DNA of 26,430 bases from a virus, in the IMG/VR virus record IMGVR_UViG_3300035182_001435, positions 1 to 26,430 of that record, one strand, 5' to 3'. Made by a program: the position numbers and the translations under genes. How positions within the stretch are numbered: position 1 is the first letter of the stretch; each line of letters starts with the position of its first letter. The notes under the pieces are model-generated. The model was given only the letters and a program-made list of their open reading frames with translations, did not search any database and was not told where the DNA came from. Below are positions 8,100-17,321 of this stretch, piece by piece.

Positions 8100-11000
8100 A
8101 TGGATTTTCAGACTGCTTTCACCCAAATGAAGGCTGACCCCCAATACCAGAAACTTTCTTATGGAGAGCAGCAGCAGGCGGTTGCAGGGGTACTACAGAG
8201 CTACCTCGCGAAAGACCCAGATTTCCTTGCACTCAATCCTCAAGACAAACAGGCTGCCCTTCAATCCATCTGGAAAAATACCGTCATCGGGCTGAAACCC
8301 GTCTCTCCGAACTTCGATGGGACTCTGACTGACGAGGAACGGCAGGCATTTGACGCAGGACAAACCCCCCCGTCAGAGCAAGCAGACATGAAGCGAGCGC
8401 TCTGGCTGGCTGAGCGCCTTGATAATGGGGACACCTCGGCGCAGAAAGAAGCGACTGCATGGATTGTGAAAAATCGTGCACTCACCGAGAGCCTCGTGGC
8501 GAAAGCAATCCTCGGGGGCAAGGATGCCGTCGAGAAACTCTTCAACCCCGATGCCCAAGTTTTCAATGAGATCCCCTTCCACACCGACGACTACGCCAAG
8601 CTCTCGGAAATGCTCACCTCCAAGATGTCGAAAAATGCAGCCCAAGATGCCCAGGAATACGCCGATCTCACTGGCCTCGGCGTGGGAATGGCGGAAAATA
8701 TCGCCCTGACTGCATTGCTGGGTGGGATGGGCCCGGAAAGCGGCGGCCTCCTCAGGGGTGTTTGGGAAAAGGTGGGTGACCTGGCAGCAGAGAAAGGCAT
8801 TTCTCAGGCTGCGCAGGTTTTCTACGGTTCCACTGTTCCGAGGATGATTTCATCGGGAGTGCAGGGCGTCGTTAGTGTTGCTCGAGCATTCCCCCAACTC
8901 ATGGAGGAAGGGCAGTTGTATGGACCCTCGAAGTTCTGGGGAGGTGTTGCTTCGAGCTTCGGCCAAGGTGTAGCGTATGACCTTGCGGGTCAACTCTTCC
9001 GGGACGCATGGAATATTGCGATTAAGCCCCTTCGAACAGTCCTGTTTAAGACTCCTGTGATGAAGTCTGTTGACGATGCAAAAGCAGTCGCAGACACTCT
9101 GGAGAAGGCAACTGACCCCCAAACCTCCATCAATATCTTCCACTCCTTCGCCGATGGGAGTATCCCGCAAGAAGTCTTTGATTCAGCGAGCAAGGAGCAG
9201 CAGAACGAAATCGTCGATGCCATCGCCAAAGGCTATACGTACACCCACCTTAACCCATATGACCCGGCGTCTGCGGACGGCTTCCAAATTCTCGCGAAAT
9301 CTGCTGGCTTCGACACCAAGCTAATCCCCGATGCCAATGGCGGGGTAAAAGCCGTCCAGCTTATACGAGATGGGGAAAATGTCGGGCAGCCATTTGACAA
9401 CTTTGCCGAAGCCTTCAGTTTCATCAAGGCCAATCTGCCCAATCGTCTCGATACACTTGACGACGTGATTCGGGGTTGGAATGAGGAAGTCAAGGTAACT
9501 CGGCTGATTGGTACTAATCTAGGCCTCGACGACCTCCCGGTAGCTCACGTCGCAACAATGGCGCAGAATGTCATCGCGAACACAAAATCCTACGAGCCCG
9601 AGGCTCTGGCAAAGTTGGCGAAGAACATGATAGACCAGACGGGTTCTAATCTCAGTTTCGAGGGTATAGTCCCAGAGGACGAGTTCGCCAATCAGTATGC
9701 ACAAGGAGCCTTCAAGCAGGGGAAACTCTTCATCCCCGATGAAATCACTACTCCACAAACTCAGGAGATGATGAAGAGCCTCCTAGACAGCATTGCAAAA
9801 CCGGCAAATGTATTCCCGGAAGCCAACCTCGATGCCGTCGAAGCTGCGGTGAAGAATATCGACCCATATGGAAGTTTCCAGATGACGCCCGACAATAGGT
9901 ATGTACTGACGCTTGGAGGGAAGCCCATCCAGCTTCAAAGTCTCGACGATGCTTCAGCAGTCTTGTGGGATTCAATGTATGTTGAAGGGAAAATTGGGCT
10001 CGATGATGTTTCCGAGGCTCTCGGGCGCCAAGCAGGACTCATTCTCAAGGTCGAGAAGAACCCCGTGACTGATGAAGCTGCATACATCCTCCGCAATAGG
10101 AATGGGCGAATCGTTGGGTCCTACAATACTCTCGATGATGTGATTTTCTCAGGGAATCTGAAAGCTCTCCCAACGAATCTCCTGCCACCGACCATCGTCA
10201 ATGCAGACGGGCGAATTGTTTTCGCCAACACCATGACTTCGGGAACTCCAGCAGAGATGTTGTCTGCAATCAAGGATTTTTCTCAGCCTGATATCCCAGT
10301 CGGAAAAATCTTCAAGCAGACTCTCTCCGACGGAACTGTGGTGAAGGCTCATGCGGTGGACAACGGAAGATACGTCATCGATATCCCCTCTCTCAACGAT
10401 ACGCAAGTTTTCGAGACGTTTGACGAGATGAAGCAGGCTCTGTTAAGAATGAGCACAGCTGGCCAGGAAGCCGAGAAAGCTGCCGCACGGAAAGGTATCC
10501 GGCTTTCTCCAGCTCCTGGTGGAATGATAGCTGCCGGCGATGGTCAGCATACTTGGCTTCTACGCTCACAGGAAGAACTCCAGGGACTGTTGTTCATGAT
10601 CCCCAATAACCCAGGCGTCGACGACCTGCTCAAGTTGTCTGACGGGGGGGTGGAGGATCCCATGCAACAAACAGTTGCACAGATTGCGAGCCAGATGAAG
10701 TTTGATCCTTCGAAAGTCAACCCACTTATTGACCCTGATACTGGGAAGGCCATCACTGATGGAGCCAAGATTCTTCAAAAAACCAAACTGTCTGAGTACA
10801 TCGACTACTACATTATGCCGAGAACCAATTTCATCATGAAGTCCATCGACAACGGGGGACCACAAGAACTCAGCCCAATAATTCAAGACATTAAAATTGG
10901 TTCGAGACTATTTGAACGCCAGAAGCAGACAATGACGGAGCTGCTCGGACAAATTTATTCCGATGAGAATGGGCATCTGATGGGCCCCGAGCAGCTCAAG

Positions 11001-12725
11001 CTCTATGGGTGGCTGGCACAAGTTCCAGAAGCTGATTGGGCACAAGCAGCAAAGTCCTACATGGACGACCCAGGATTTGAGCTGTCGCCGCTGGATATCT
11101 CCAAACTTCGTGCAACTAAGAATCTCATTACTGCCCTCGGTAGGGAATTCGGGATCGACCTCACAGGATTCTTCGAGAATACTGTACCTCACTTCAGAAA
11201 TGTGAATGACGTCAATGAGCTGGTGGCATTGACCGGTGCAAGCATCGACGAGAAGATGGCTCGGCTATTCCCGAACCTCAGCCCAGACGCTGAAGGCTAC
11301 AAGTTCATCTCGAGAAACTTGAGGATGGATGCCTTCCTCAATGCGCATAACGACCACAACATCTACTCCATGCTCAACTACTATATCGACAAGGGCTTCC
11401 GAGAAAGATTCGTGGGCGCTCCACTCAACCGTCTTGCTACTTGGATGGCTGACAATGCCACCAATCCTGCAATCTCGGAGAATCTAAAGCAATCACTCGC
11501 CGGCTACTACTCAATCTTGATGGCGATTCCTGATCCCACAACACAGGAGTTTGCGAATCTTTCTTTGAAGGTTTCGACGATGACGGCGAACGCCATGAAG
11601 CAGGCAGTAGGATTCTTTGGTGACGGAAAATTCTCTCAGCAACTGCAGGATAGTTTCAACAATGTCCCAACGACCGATCTTGCGAGCAGTGCAAGCAATG
11701 TGATGACCAATGCAGTCTTGGGATTTAGGCCAATGGCAGGCTGGAGAAACTCTCTTCAAGCCTACACCAACGTGTATCCAGTGTTCAGGCAGCATTTTCT
11801 CCAGGCAGTCAACGATTACTCGGTGGATAAAATCGAGGAGTTTATCCAACGTGGGCTCTTGACTGACCGATTGTGGACCGACTTGGCTGAAGTTACTGGT
11901 AATTCGGGAGCAAAATTCACCGACAAACTCATGCGATTCACTCAGACTTCTGAGTTATACTCACGAGTCATTGCGGGTATGAGCTCCGATAACGCCTTCG
12001 ATACTGCACTGGATCAACTGAAAGCAGGGCATCTTTCCGATGTTTCACAGTTCCGGGATATTGCGAGACTCAATTATCTTCGGGATTCGGAGTTTGCACC
12101 CATCTGGAATCTCGTGCAGGAGGGGAAAACTGATGCTGCTCGGAACCTCGCTGCAGCTACTAACATCGGCCTTCTCATGGGTGACTTTTCCCGGGAAAAT
12201 CGGGCTCGAATTTCCACGGGGTTCTTTGGGCGAATGTTCGGAAAATTTGGAGTCTACAACATAAATCAGATTGACTTGTATCGTCGATTCATGTCGGTCG
12301 GGCCTTTGTCGGACCGGTTGATGACTGCTGCGCGATTGGCGTTTGCCTTCAATTCCCTCGACATGGGGTTCAAGGCTCTCGGGATGAACTTCAGCGGGTT
12401 CAACCTCATTGACTCCATGAGCTTCAATGGAGGTCCTTTGTGGTCGACGATGTTCGACGCAACACAGGCTCTCGGGTCAGGACCGGAGTCCGATATGGCA
12501 AAAGTCAACCTCTGGAGAAACTTCGGATGGTGGGTTCCTGGTCGAGGCTTCAATATCCCAAGGCTCTTGATGCCAGGTGGAGTCCAACTCGATTACATGG
12601 CTAAGGGAATTAAGGACAACAGTTTCGTGGAGTTCCTCGGGGCCCCAATGCTCAAGGAGCCATTTACACCCGACTTTAATCCTCTGTTCTCAACAAAGTA
12701 TCAATCTTCTTCTCAAGCTCGCTGA
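8100..12725 (+). CDS. 1541-residue large virion protein, candidate ejection protein
   Basis: This is the largest gene in the window. Its length is similar to the biggest internal virion proteins of podoviruses (T7 gp16 has about 1300 residues). I see no lysozyme or transglycosylase motif. The C-terminal third (about residues 1190-1530) contains helix-rich segments such as GDFSRENRARISTGFFGRMF and LGFRPMAGWRNSLQAYTN. These resemble segments I associate with the membrane-interacting C-terminal parts of giant phage virion proteins; this is recollection of a pattern, not an alignment. It starts at ATG 8100, with GAGG overlapping the stop of the preceding gene (translational coupling). Its last 50 bases overlap the end of the opposing gene. 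Two G-run motif copies lie inside. Confidence 0.6.
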   Translation: MDFQTAFTQMKADPQYQKLSYGEQQQAVAGVLQSYLAKDPDFLALNPQDKQAALQSIWKNTVIGLKPVSPNFDGTLTDEERQAFDAGQTPPSEQADMKRALWLAERLDNGDTSAQKEATAWIVKNRALTESLVAKAILGGKDAVEKLFNPDAQVFNEIPFHTDDYAKLSEMLTSKMSKNAAQDAQEYADLTGLGVGMAENIALTALLGGMGPESGGLLRGVWEKVGDLAAEKGISQAAQVFYGSTVPRMISSGVQGVVSVARAFPQLMEEGQLYGPSKFWGGVASSFGQGVAYDLAGQLFRDAWNIAIKPLRTVLFKTPVMKSVDDAKAVADTLEKATDPQTSINIFHSFADGSIPQEVFDSASKEQQNEIVDAIAKGYTYTHLNPYDPASADGFQILAKSAGFDTKLIPDANGGVKAVQLIRDGENVGQPFDNFAEAFSFIKANLPNRLDTLDDVIRGWNEEVKVTRLIGTNLGLDDLPVAHVATMAQNVIANTKSYEPEALAKLAKNMIDQTGSNLSFEGIVPEDEFANQYAQGAFKQGKLFIPDEITTPQTQEMMKSLLDSIAKPANVFPEANLDAVEAAVKNIDPYGSFQMTPDNRYVLTLGGKPIQLQSLDDASAVLWDSMYVEGKIGLDDVSEALGRQAGLILKVEKNPVTDEAAYILRNRNGRIVGSYNTLDDVIFSGNLKALPTNLLPPTIVNADGRIVFANTMTSGTPAEMLSAIKDFSQPDIPVGKIFKQTLSDGTVVKAHAVDNGRYVIDIPSLNDTQVFETFDEMKQALLRMSTAGQEAEKAAARKGIRLSPAPGGMIAAGDGQHTWLLRSQEELQGLLFMIPNNPGVDDLLKLSDGGVEDPMQQTVAQIASQMKFDPSKVNPLIDPDTGKAITDGAKILQKTKLSEYIDYYIMPRTNFIMKSIDNGGPQELSPIIQDIKIGSRLFERQKQTMTELLGQIYSDENGHLMGPEQLKLYGWLAQVPEADWAQAAKSYMDDPGFELSPLDISKLRATKNLITALGREFGIDLTGFFENTVPHFRNVNDVNELVALTGASIDEKMARLFPNLSPDAEGYKFISRNLRMDAFLNAHNDHNIYSMLNYYIDKGFRERFVGAPLNRLATWMADNATNPAISENLKQSLAGYYSILMAIPDPTTQEFANLSLKVSTMTANAMKQAVGFFGDGKFSQQLQDSFNNVPTTDLASSASNVMTNAVLGFRPMAGWRNSLQAYTNVYPVFRQHFLQAVNDYSVDKIEEFIQRGLLTDRLWTDLAEVTGNSGAKFTDKLMRFTQTSELYSRVIAGMSSDNAFDTALDQLKAGHLSDVSQFRDIARLNYLRDSEFAPIWNLVQEGKTDAARNLAAATNIGLLMGDFSRENRARISTGFFGRMFGKFGVYNINQIDLYRRFMSVGPLSDRLMTAARLAFAFNSLDMGFKALGMNFSGFNLIDSMSFNGGPLWSTMFDATQALGSGPESDMAKVNLWRNFGWWVPGRGFNIPRLLMPGGVQLDYMAKGIKDNSFVEFLGAPMLKEPFTPDFNPLFSTKYQSSSQAR
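8365..8377 (-). repeat. G-run motif copy 3
   Basis: On the minus strand TCTGAC plus seven G and T. It lies in the 1541-residue gene as Thr-Pro-Pro-Ser-Glu. Confidence 0.85.
10638..10650 (+). repeat. G-run motif copy 4
   Basis: TCTGAC plus seven G and T, on the plus strand. It lies in the 1541-residue gene as Ser-Asp-Gly-Gly-Val. Confidence 0.85.
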
Positions 12726-13221
12726 GCGTCGTTTTCACTGTCTGCAACTTCACCCCCCCCGTCAGACACCATATCGTGACCGAGCCGTCGTAAGGACTTG
12801 GCTTGCTGAATGTGTATGAGGTGACTGCACGGGTGGAGAATTGGCGGCCCAAGGTGTCTACGAGTATGAGGTCAAGGTTCCGGAGGTTGGGTAGCTGGGA
12901 GAGTTTCTCAGAGAAGATTTGCTTTCGCAACTTTAAGATGTATGATATTTGATACACCTTGAATCCGGAGAGCTTGGCGATTTCAGTCGGTGAATGGGGT
13001 AGCGGGGGCTCAGTCTGGTGGGCCATAAACCATTCATACGCTTTTGTATGCCAAGACTTTTTCATGGCGAGAGGAACTGGCGGCCGACCTCGAGGCTTCG
13101 GAGTTCCGTGGAGTCTGCGCTTGACGGTGGACCGGCTGATCCCGAGGACTTCAGCAGTTTTTCTAACGGTGCGATACTGCTCGTAGGTTTTTCGGATTTC
13201 TTTGGTCGTGTGGGGTATCAA
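12676..13221 (-). CDS. DNA-binding protein with helix-turn-helix and AT-hook-like motif
   Basis: This 181-residue protein has an N-terminal helix-turn-helix (TVRKTAEVLGISRSTVKRRL, about residues 18-37), followed at once by a basic PKPRGRPPVP segment that resembles an AT-hook. A second possible helix-turn-helix follows (TEIAKLSGFKVYQISYIL). It is therefore a probable DNA-binding regulator or replication accessory factor. It starts at TTG 13221, with GAGGAGG seven bases before, and overlaps the preceding stop by 4 bases (TTGA). It is the last gene of the leftward operon. Its 3' end overlaps the end of the 1541-residue gene by 50 bases, so transcripts from both strands meet here. A G-run motif copy lies inside the coding part. 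Confidence 0.65.
   Translation of the reverse strand: MIPHTTKEIRKTYEQYRTVRKTAEVLGISRSTVKRRLHGTPKPRGRPPVPLAMKKSWHTKAYEWFMAHQTEPPLPHSPTEIAKLSGFKVYQISYILKLRKQIFSEKLSQLPNLRNLDLILVDTLGRQFSTRAVTSYTFSKPSPYDGSVTIWCLTGGVKLQTVKTTLSELEKKIDTLLRTED
12753..12766 (-). repeat. G-run motif copy 5
   Basis: On the minus strand TCTGAC plus eight G and T. It lies in the helix-turn-helix gene (Leu-Thr-Gly-Gly-Val), 28 bases beyond the stop of the opposing 1541-residue gene, so it sits at the meeting point of the two blocks. Confidence 0.85.
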
Positions 13222-14708
13222 AATACAACCTCCTCTGGTGGGAGAATCTCGTGGCTAGAGTAGCTGTACAGCTCCCGGCCTACGCTGGAAGGAGCATTGA
13301 GTTCCTGCTTGTCAAGCGTGATGCGGATGATCTCAGCCTGCTTCAGCTGGGTCAGCATGAGGTTGAGCTCGTCGACTCGGATGTTCCGGCTAAATCTGGA
13401 CACGAGTTCCTTTCGGCTGACGGTGTGCCGCTTCTGGATGAATTCTTCGACGGATTCCAGCTGTCGGATGAATTCACTGGTCGTCACCTCAGCGATGACC
13501 TTGTTGGCTCGGCGCAAGGTAAAACTCACCAGCTTCTCGGCCAGCATGAAGTGCTTCTTCTCAATCACATGCGATTCAGAGTAGTCAGCCACTCTGAGCA
13601 GCATGGAGACCTTTCGGATGTGAACATCTTTGCGGCTCTCGTGCTCCAGCAAGGCATCGGAGATTATTTGGGCTTTCCAACCCCGATACCATTTGTCGAA
13701 GGCTTCCTCAGCTTCTGGGGAAAATGTGTACTCCCCTCGGCAATTATTCGCAATCCATGCGAGCTTGGGGGCAATATCAGAGATTTGTGGGTAGCCGGTG
13801 AGTCGTTGGGGCCGAGAGTAGATTTTTGAAGGAGTCTCCTGATACACAGGAATTGTGCGGCTCAAGAACCCACCAGACAGAGCTTCCTCGGGAACTGATT
13901 CTCTCAGTCCAGTAGGTGTGATAGCTCCTGCCAACGTAACGTAGATGTTGGTGAGCTTCTCCATGCCCCGGCTCCGGGTTACTTCAGCATCCTCGTCTTT
14001 GCAGTCATAGAGGTCAGTGAGAAGATTGATGAGTCCAGTGTTGTACTGCTGTTTGCCGAGGAAAGTCGCCAGCTCACTGATGCAGATCGCAACCTTACTG
14101 TCGTGGGTGACACTGATAGGAGCAACGGATTTCGGGTCGAGGAAGGACTTTTCCTCCGGTTTCAGCATGAGAAACAGACCTTCCGGCGACGACTTCGATG
14201 TAATGATCCGATACTCATTGGCGAACTCATCAAGGTTGGAGAGGCGATTCTGCTGGCTTTCAATGAGCAGGGCTGAACCGATATCCAGCGGCGTTGACTT
14301 TTTGCAGACACCAGCATTTGCGACAAAAATCGTGTAGATATTGGGGTACATTGGCCGGGGATACCAGTTCAGCCACGCATTGCGGTTGAGTGCAGAAGAA
14401 ATGGTCCACAATGCGCCCCACGCAAGAAACAGGGAAGGACTCTCGACAGCTCGGCCGAGATTCATGAAGTCGGTCACAAAACTAGGATTCTCCTCGAACA
14501 GCTTGTCGACTTCATCGGGAGTATAGGGCTTTTCTTTCGGTTCCCTAAAAGCCTTGGGGGGCTCAGTTCCTAATTCCTCAAATGTCGTTGCGATGTAAGA
14601 ATCGGAGATTTGGCGCTTTCGCGGTCTGCGGAGTCCAGGAGTCTCGCCTGATTCTTGAGATTCCTCCTTTTGCATGACGGAGAGCACCTTGTCAAAATCA
14701 AGTGGCAT
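13218..14708 (-). CDS. DUF3987-like P-loop protein, candidate replicative helicase/primase partner
   Basis: This 496-residue protein has a degenerate Walker A motif near residue 130 (VANAGVCKKST), preceded by the NIYTIFV strand. The same arrangement, with a basic residue before the Lys-Ser/Thr, is common in the DUF3987 family. A SKVAICISELATFLGKQ segment follows, where Walker B and sensor elements are expected, then GAITPTGLRESVPEEALSGGFLSRTI, which is typical of DUF3987. The C-terminal part contains a winged-helix-like stretch (HTVSRKELVSRFSRNIRVDEL). Members are common in phages and elements beside primase or polymerase genes, and are thought to act in replication. It starts at ATG 14708 after AAAGGAGC and follows the polymerase gene by 12 bases. 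No separate primase is visible in this window. Confidence 0.65.
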   Translation of the reverse strand: MPLDFDKVLSVMQKEESQESGETPGLRRPRKRQISDSYIATTFEELGTEPPKAFREPKEKPYTPDEVDKLFEENPSFVTDFMNLGRAVESPSLFLAWGALWTISSALNRNAWLNWYPRPMYPNIYTIFVANAGVCKKSTPLDIGSALLIESQQNRLSNLDEFANEYRIITSKSSPEGLFLMLKPEEKSFLDPKSVAPISVTHDSKVAICISELATFLGKQQYNTGLINLLTDLYDCKDEDAEVTRSRGMEKLTNIYVTLAGAITPTGLRESVPEEALSGGFLSRTIPVYQETPSKIYSRPQRLTGYPQISDIAPKLAWIANNCRGEYTFSPEAEEAFDKWYRGWKAQIISDALLEHESRKDVHIRKVSMLLRVADYSESHVIEKKHFMLAEKLVSFTLRRANKVIAEVTTSEFIRQLESVEEFIQKRHTVSRKELVSRFSRNIRVDELNLMLTQLKQAEIIRITLDKQELNAPSSVGRELYSYSSHEILPPEEVVF

Positions 14709-14720
14709 GTGATGCTCCTT

Positions 14721-17300
14721 TTATACGTCAGCAAGTGATGTCCCCACAGCTAATTCAGCAGGTATAACTCGCTCGACTCCGTGGTAGCGGAAAGGCCGCT
14801 CCATCTCGGATTTAAGAATACTTCCTACACGCTCTACTTCGTCGTCAGGAGCCTCAAGAACCAATTGGTCATGGATTTGCAGTACAAATTTCGCCCGCAA
14901 TCCCTCGGCATGAATCCGTTGATATACTCGAATCATGGCTCGGTTAACAAGACTTGCGCCAGCCGACTGAATCATAAAGTCCAGAGCTTCCCGGACAATG
15001 CTGGCATCATTGGAGAGAAATTGGCGCATCCGCCCAAACTCTGTTCGGAGGGTGCGAGTCTTTTGCACTTGCTCCGCGATGCGGTCCCGCCACCTTCGAT
15101 AGGCTTCGTGGTCATTCATCCAGTTGTCTTTGAGCTGCTTGAACTCGGCAAACGTCAAGTGCAGCTCTGGAGCCTCGAGACAGACTTTCTCGAAGATAGT
15201 CTTGTCACCGCCACCATAGCTGATCCCACCAAAGAAGAAAATCTTCGCCGCACGGCGCGCAGGCTTCCACCGAGAGTCTTCTGGAGCAATGTGGAACATT
15301 GACTTCGTGTTAAGGTCATGAAGATTAAGGCCCTTCTCGAAGACCTCGATGAGTTCTCGGTCGTCGGTTTCGAACGCAAGAAGCTGGGCCTCCAAATTCA
15401 CGTAGTCGCAGGAAATGAGCTTGCATCCATCGGCAGCAACGAACATCCGGCGAATTTCCGACTGGAGGTCTGAGTTCTCATCATCCCGCGATTTCACGAG
15501 ATTCATGAGATTTGGTTTTCTACAACTTAATCGGCCGGAAACGGTTCCTGTCGGGACCCAGGACCCGTAGATTCTTCCATTACTTTCGGACCGATACTTT
15601 GTATAGGTCGAGTAGATTTTCTCCAGCGAAGTGTACTCGCTATACACATTGAGCCATTCGAGAAGTTTCACGACTTCAGCTTCGTCCTTCGGCAGATGGT
15701 TATGGAGCTGAATACGGTATGCGAGTAGACTCTCTTCATCGATGGAGAACTTCCCAGTCTCAGTCTTTGGCGGAGTCCACCCCTTCAAACTAAATATCGG
15801 TCTCACTTCATCACGAATACGCTGAAGCTCGACAAGCTGTCGATAGACTTTCGTGCCGGGTTTCTTCTTGGGTAATTCAGCCAATTTCGAGAATGTTGAG
15901 GGTTCAACGCCAAACAGAAACCATCTGATGTGCTCGTCAGACTCGAAGTTGAATGGCTCCGGCAGACCCCCGAGCTCTCGAAGTTTTTGCCGATGCGCCT
16001 GGATTTCAGCCTCCAACAGGTGTTTCAGGGCCTCCTGACGGGGGGGGTTGAATGCGACGCCCGTCGAAGACAGCTCGAGTAATGGAGCAATCAAGGGTTG
16101 TACTTCTGTTTTGTAGAAGTCTACGAGGTCTTTTTGTACGAGTTCGCCCCACATGGTTGGGAAAATCTGATGAAGTACGACACAGTCTCTGAGGTTGTAG
16201 GTCCGCATGGTTTTTTGGTCCATCTCGAGAATGGAGGTCTTCCGGTTGATGAATTCATCCTTCCAATACGGAGTCTTCCCATACACTGAAACGATGGAAC
16301 CCAGGTTATGCGGGAGCTCGGCAGAGATGGTATGGTGTATAAGGAGCGTGTCGTGTCGCACACGGTCAAAGGGAACCGTGAAGTTGTGGGCATTGAGAAA
16401 TGGCACGTCGAAGAAGCAGTTCTGAAACATGAGGTCACACGTGGAGAACAAGTCGTTCAGGAGGTCTCTCACCACCAGCTCATCGGGATAGGACCAGTAG
16501 CGCTCCCCATGCTTAGTGAGCAGTGGCACGCTGAGCGCATCCTCTGATGATGTCGCCAACCCAATGACCACGATGTCAGCGTAGAATCGGTTGAGTCCGG
16601 TGGTTTCAATGTCGATGGCGACCAGCGCATTGGTCGCTTTGGCCCGGTCAACGAACGCTTTCACGTCGGCGACCGTGGGTTCGAGGATAAATCTCTCCTC
16701 GAGTTTGCTGTAGCCATTCTCACTGATTTCCTTGGCTTTCTGAAAATCGGAGAGCCAGAGAACTCCATTGTCGGCAGAGCCTCCACCTGATCGCTTCCAG
16801 TGCTGGCGCATGATGGCGGAAGGATGGAAGGTCGGGACGACGTTCAGCTTGTGGTGACTTAAAGTCTCGTATTCGTAGACAGAACCACGATTTTTCCCGA
16901 TGGGTCCCTCGATGCTGAAGGCTCGCATCGCAGTGGCTCCGAGTGCCAAGACAGTCGTAGCCCCTGCTTTCGCCAGGTCGTCGATTTCGTGGGAAAAGCG
17001 GAATCTGCAGGCGTTGATGGCTTCCTGCCCTTCCAGGCTCTCGATGTCATTGTCGGGTGGGCGGCAGCTCACTACATTGAGAATGGAGAGAGCCGGGCGA
17101 AAAATCTTAACTCGAGAGAAAGCCCAATTCAGTAGCCTTCCAGAGGCTCCGACAAACGGTTGGCCTTGAGATTCCTCTTCGGCCCCGGGAGCCTCACCGA
17201 CTACAATGAGTTTGCAGCCGGGCTTGAGGATGCTGGGGACAAGAGGCTTTTCGGAAAGGGGACAAAATTTACAGTTGGCGTGTTTTGAGATATGAAGCAT
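14721..17300 (-). CDS. Fused uracil-DNA glycosylase / 3'-5' exonuclease / family A DNA polymerase
   Basis: This 859-residue fusion is the probable phage replicase. Residues 1-200 are a family 4 uracil-DNA glycosylase: Cys10, Cys13, Cys79 and Cys98 should hold a 4Fe-4S cluster, GEAPGAEEES (35-44) is the active-site motif and HPSAIMR is the second. Residues 215-400 are a DnaQ-like proofreading exonuclease (AIDIETTG with Asp230 and Glu232; YNLRDC as the late motif). The rest is a family A polymerase: TGTVSGRLSCRKPNLMN, motif A CDYVNLEAQ (Asp632), motif B RRAAKIFFFGGISYG (Lys686) and motif C QIHDQLVLE (Asp811). There is no 5'-3' exonuclease domain. Motif C has HDQ instead of the usual HDE, and motif B seems one residue longer between Phe and Tyr. 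It starts at ATG 17300 after GGAGG. A G-run motif copy lies inside. Confidence 0.93.
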   Translation of the reverse strand: MLHISKHANCKFCPLSEKPLVPSILKPGCKLIVVGEAPGAEEESQGQPFVGASGRLLNWAFSRVKIFRPALSILNVVSCRPPDNDIESLEGQEAINACRFRFSHEIDDLAKAGATTVLALGATAMRAFSIEGPIGKNRGSVYEYETLSHHKLNVVPTFHPSAIMRQHWKRSGGGSADNGVLWLSDFQKAKEISENGYSKLEERFILEPTVADVKAFVDRAKATNALVAIDIETTGLNRFYADIVVIGLATSSEDALSVPLLTKHGERYWSYPDELVVRDLLNDLFSTCDLMFQNCFFDVPFLNAHNFTVPFDRVRHDTLLIHHTISAELPHNLGSIVSVYGKTPYWKDEFINRKTSILEMDQKTMRTYNLRDCVVLHQIFPTMWGELVQKDLVDFYKTEVQPLIAPLLELSSTGVAFNPPRQEALKHLLEAEIQAHRQKLRELGGLPEPFNFESDEHIRWFLFGVEPSTFSKLAELPKKKPGTKVYRQLVELQRIRDEVRPIFSLKGWTPPKTETGKFSIDEESLLAYRIQLHNHLPKDEAEVVKLLEWLNVYSEYTSLEKIYSTYTKYRSESNGRIYGSWVPTGTVSGRLSCRKPNLMNLVKSRDDENSDLQSEIRRMFVAADGCKLISCDYVNLEAQLLAFETDDRELIEVFEKGLNLHDLNTKSMFHIAPEDSRWKPARRAAKIFFFGGISYGGGDKTIFEKVCLEAPELHLTFAEFKQLKDNWMNDHEAYRRWRDRIAEQVQKTRTLRTEFGRMRQFLSNDASIVREALDFMIQSAGASLVNRAMIRVYQRIHAEGLRAKFVLQIHDQLVLEAPDDEVERVGSILKSEMERPFRYHGVERVIPAELAVGTSLADV
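16035..16047 (+). repeat. G-run motif copy 6
   Basis: CTGAC plus eight G and T, on the plus strand. It lies in the antisense direction of the polymerase fusion gene (Asn-Pro-Pro-Arg-Gln on the minus strand). Confidence 0.8.
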
Positions 17301-17321
17301 GTCGATTTCCTCCCTTGGGTC

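Noticed and set aside
8100-12725. Lysozyme or transglycosylase domain in the largest protein, as in some T7-type internal virion proteins
   Set aside because: I found no catalytic Glu motif of that kind in the N-terminal or C-terminal parts.
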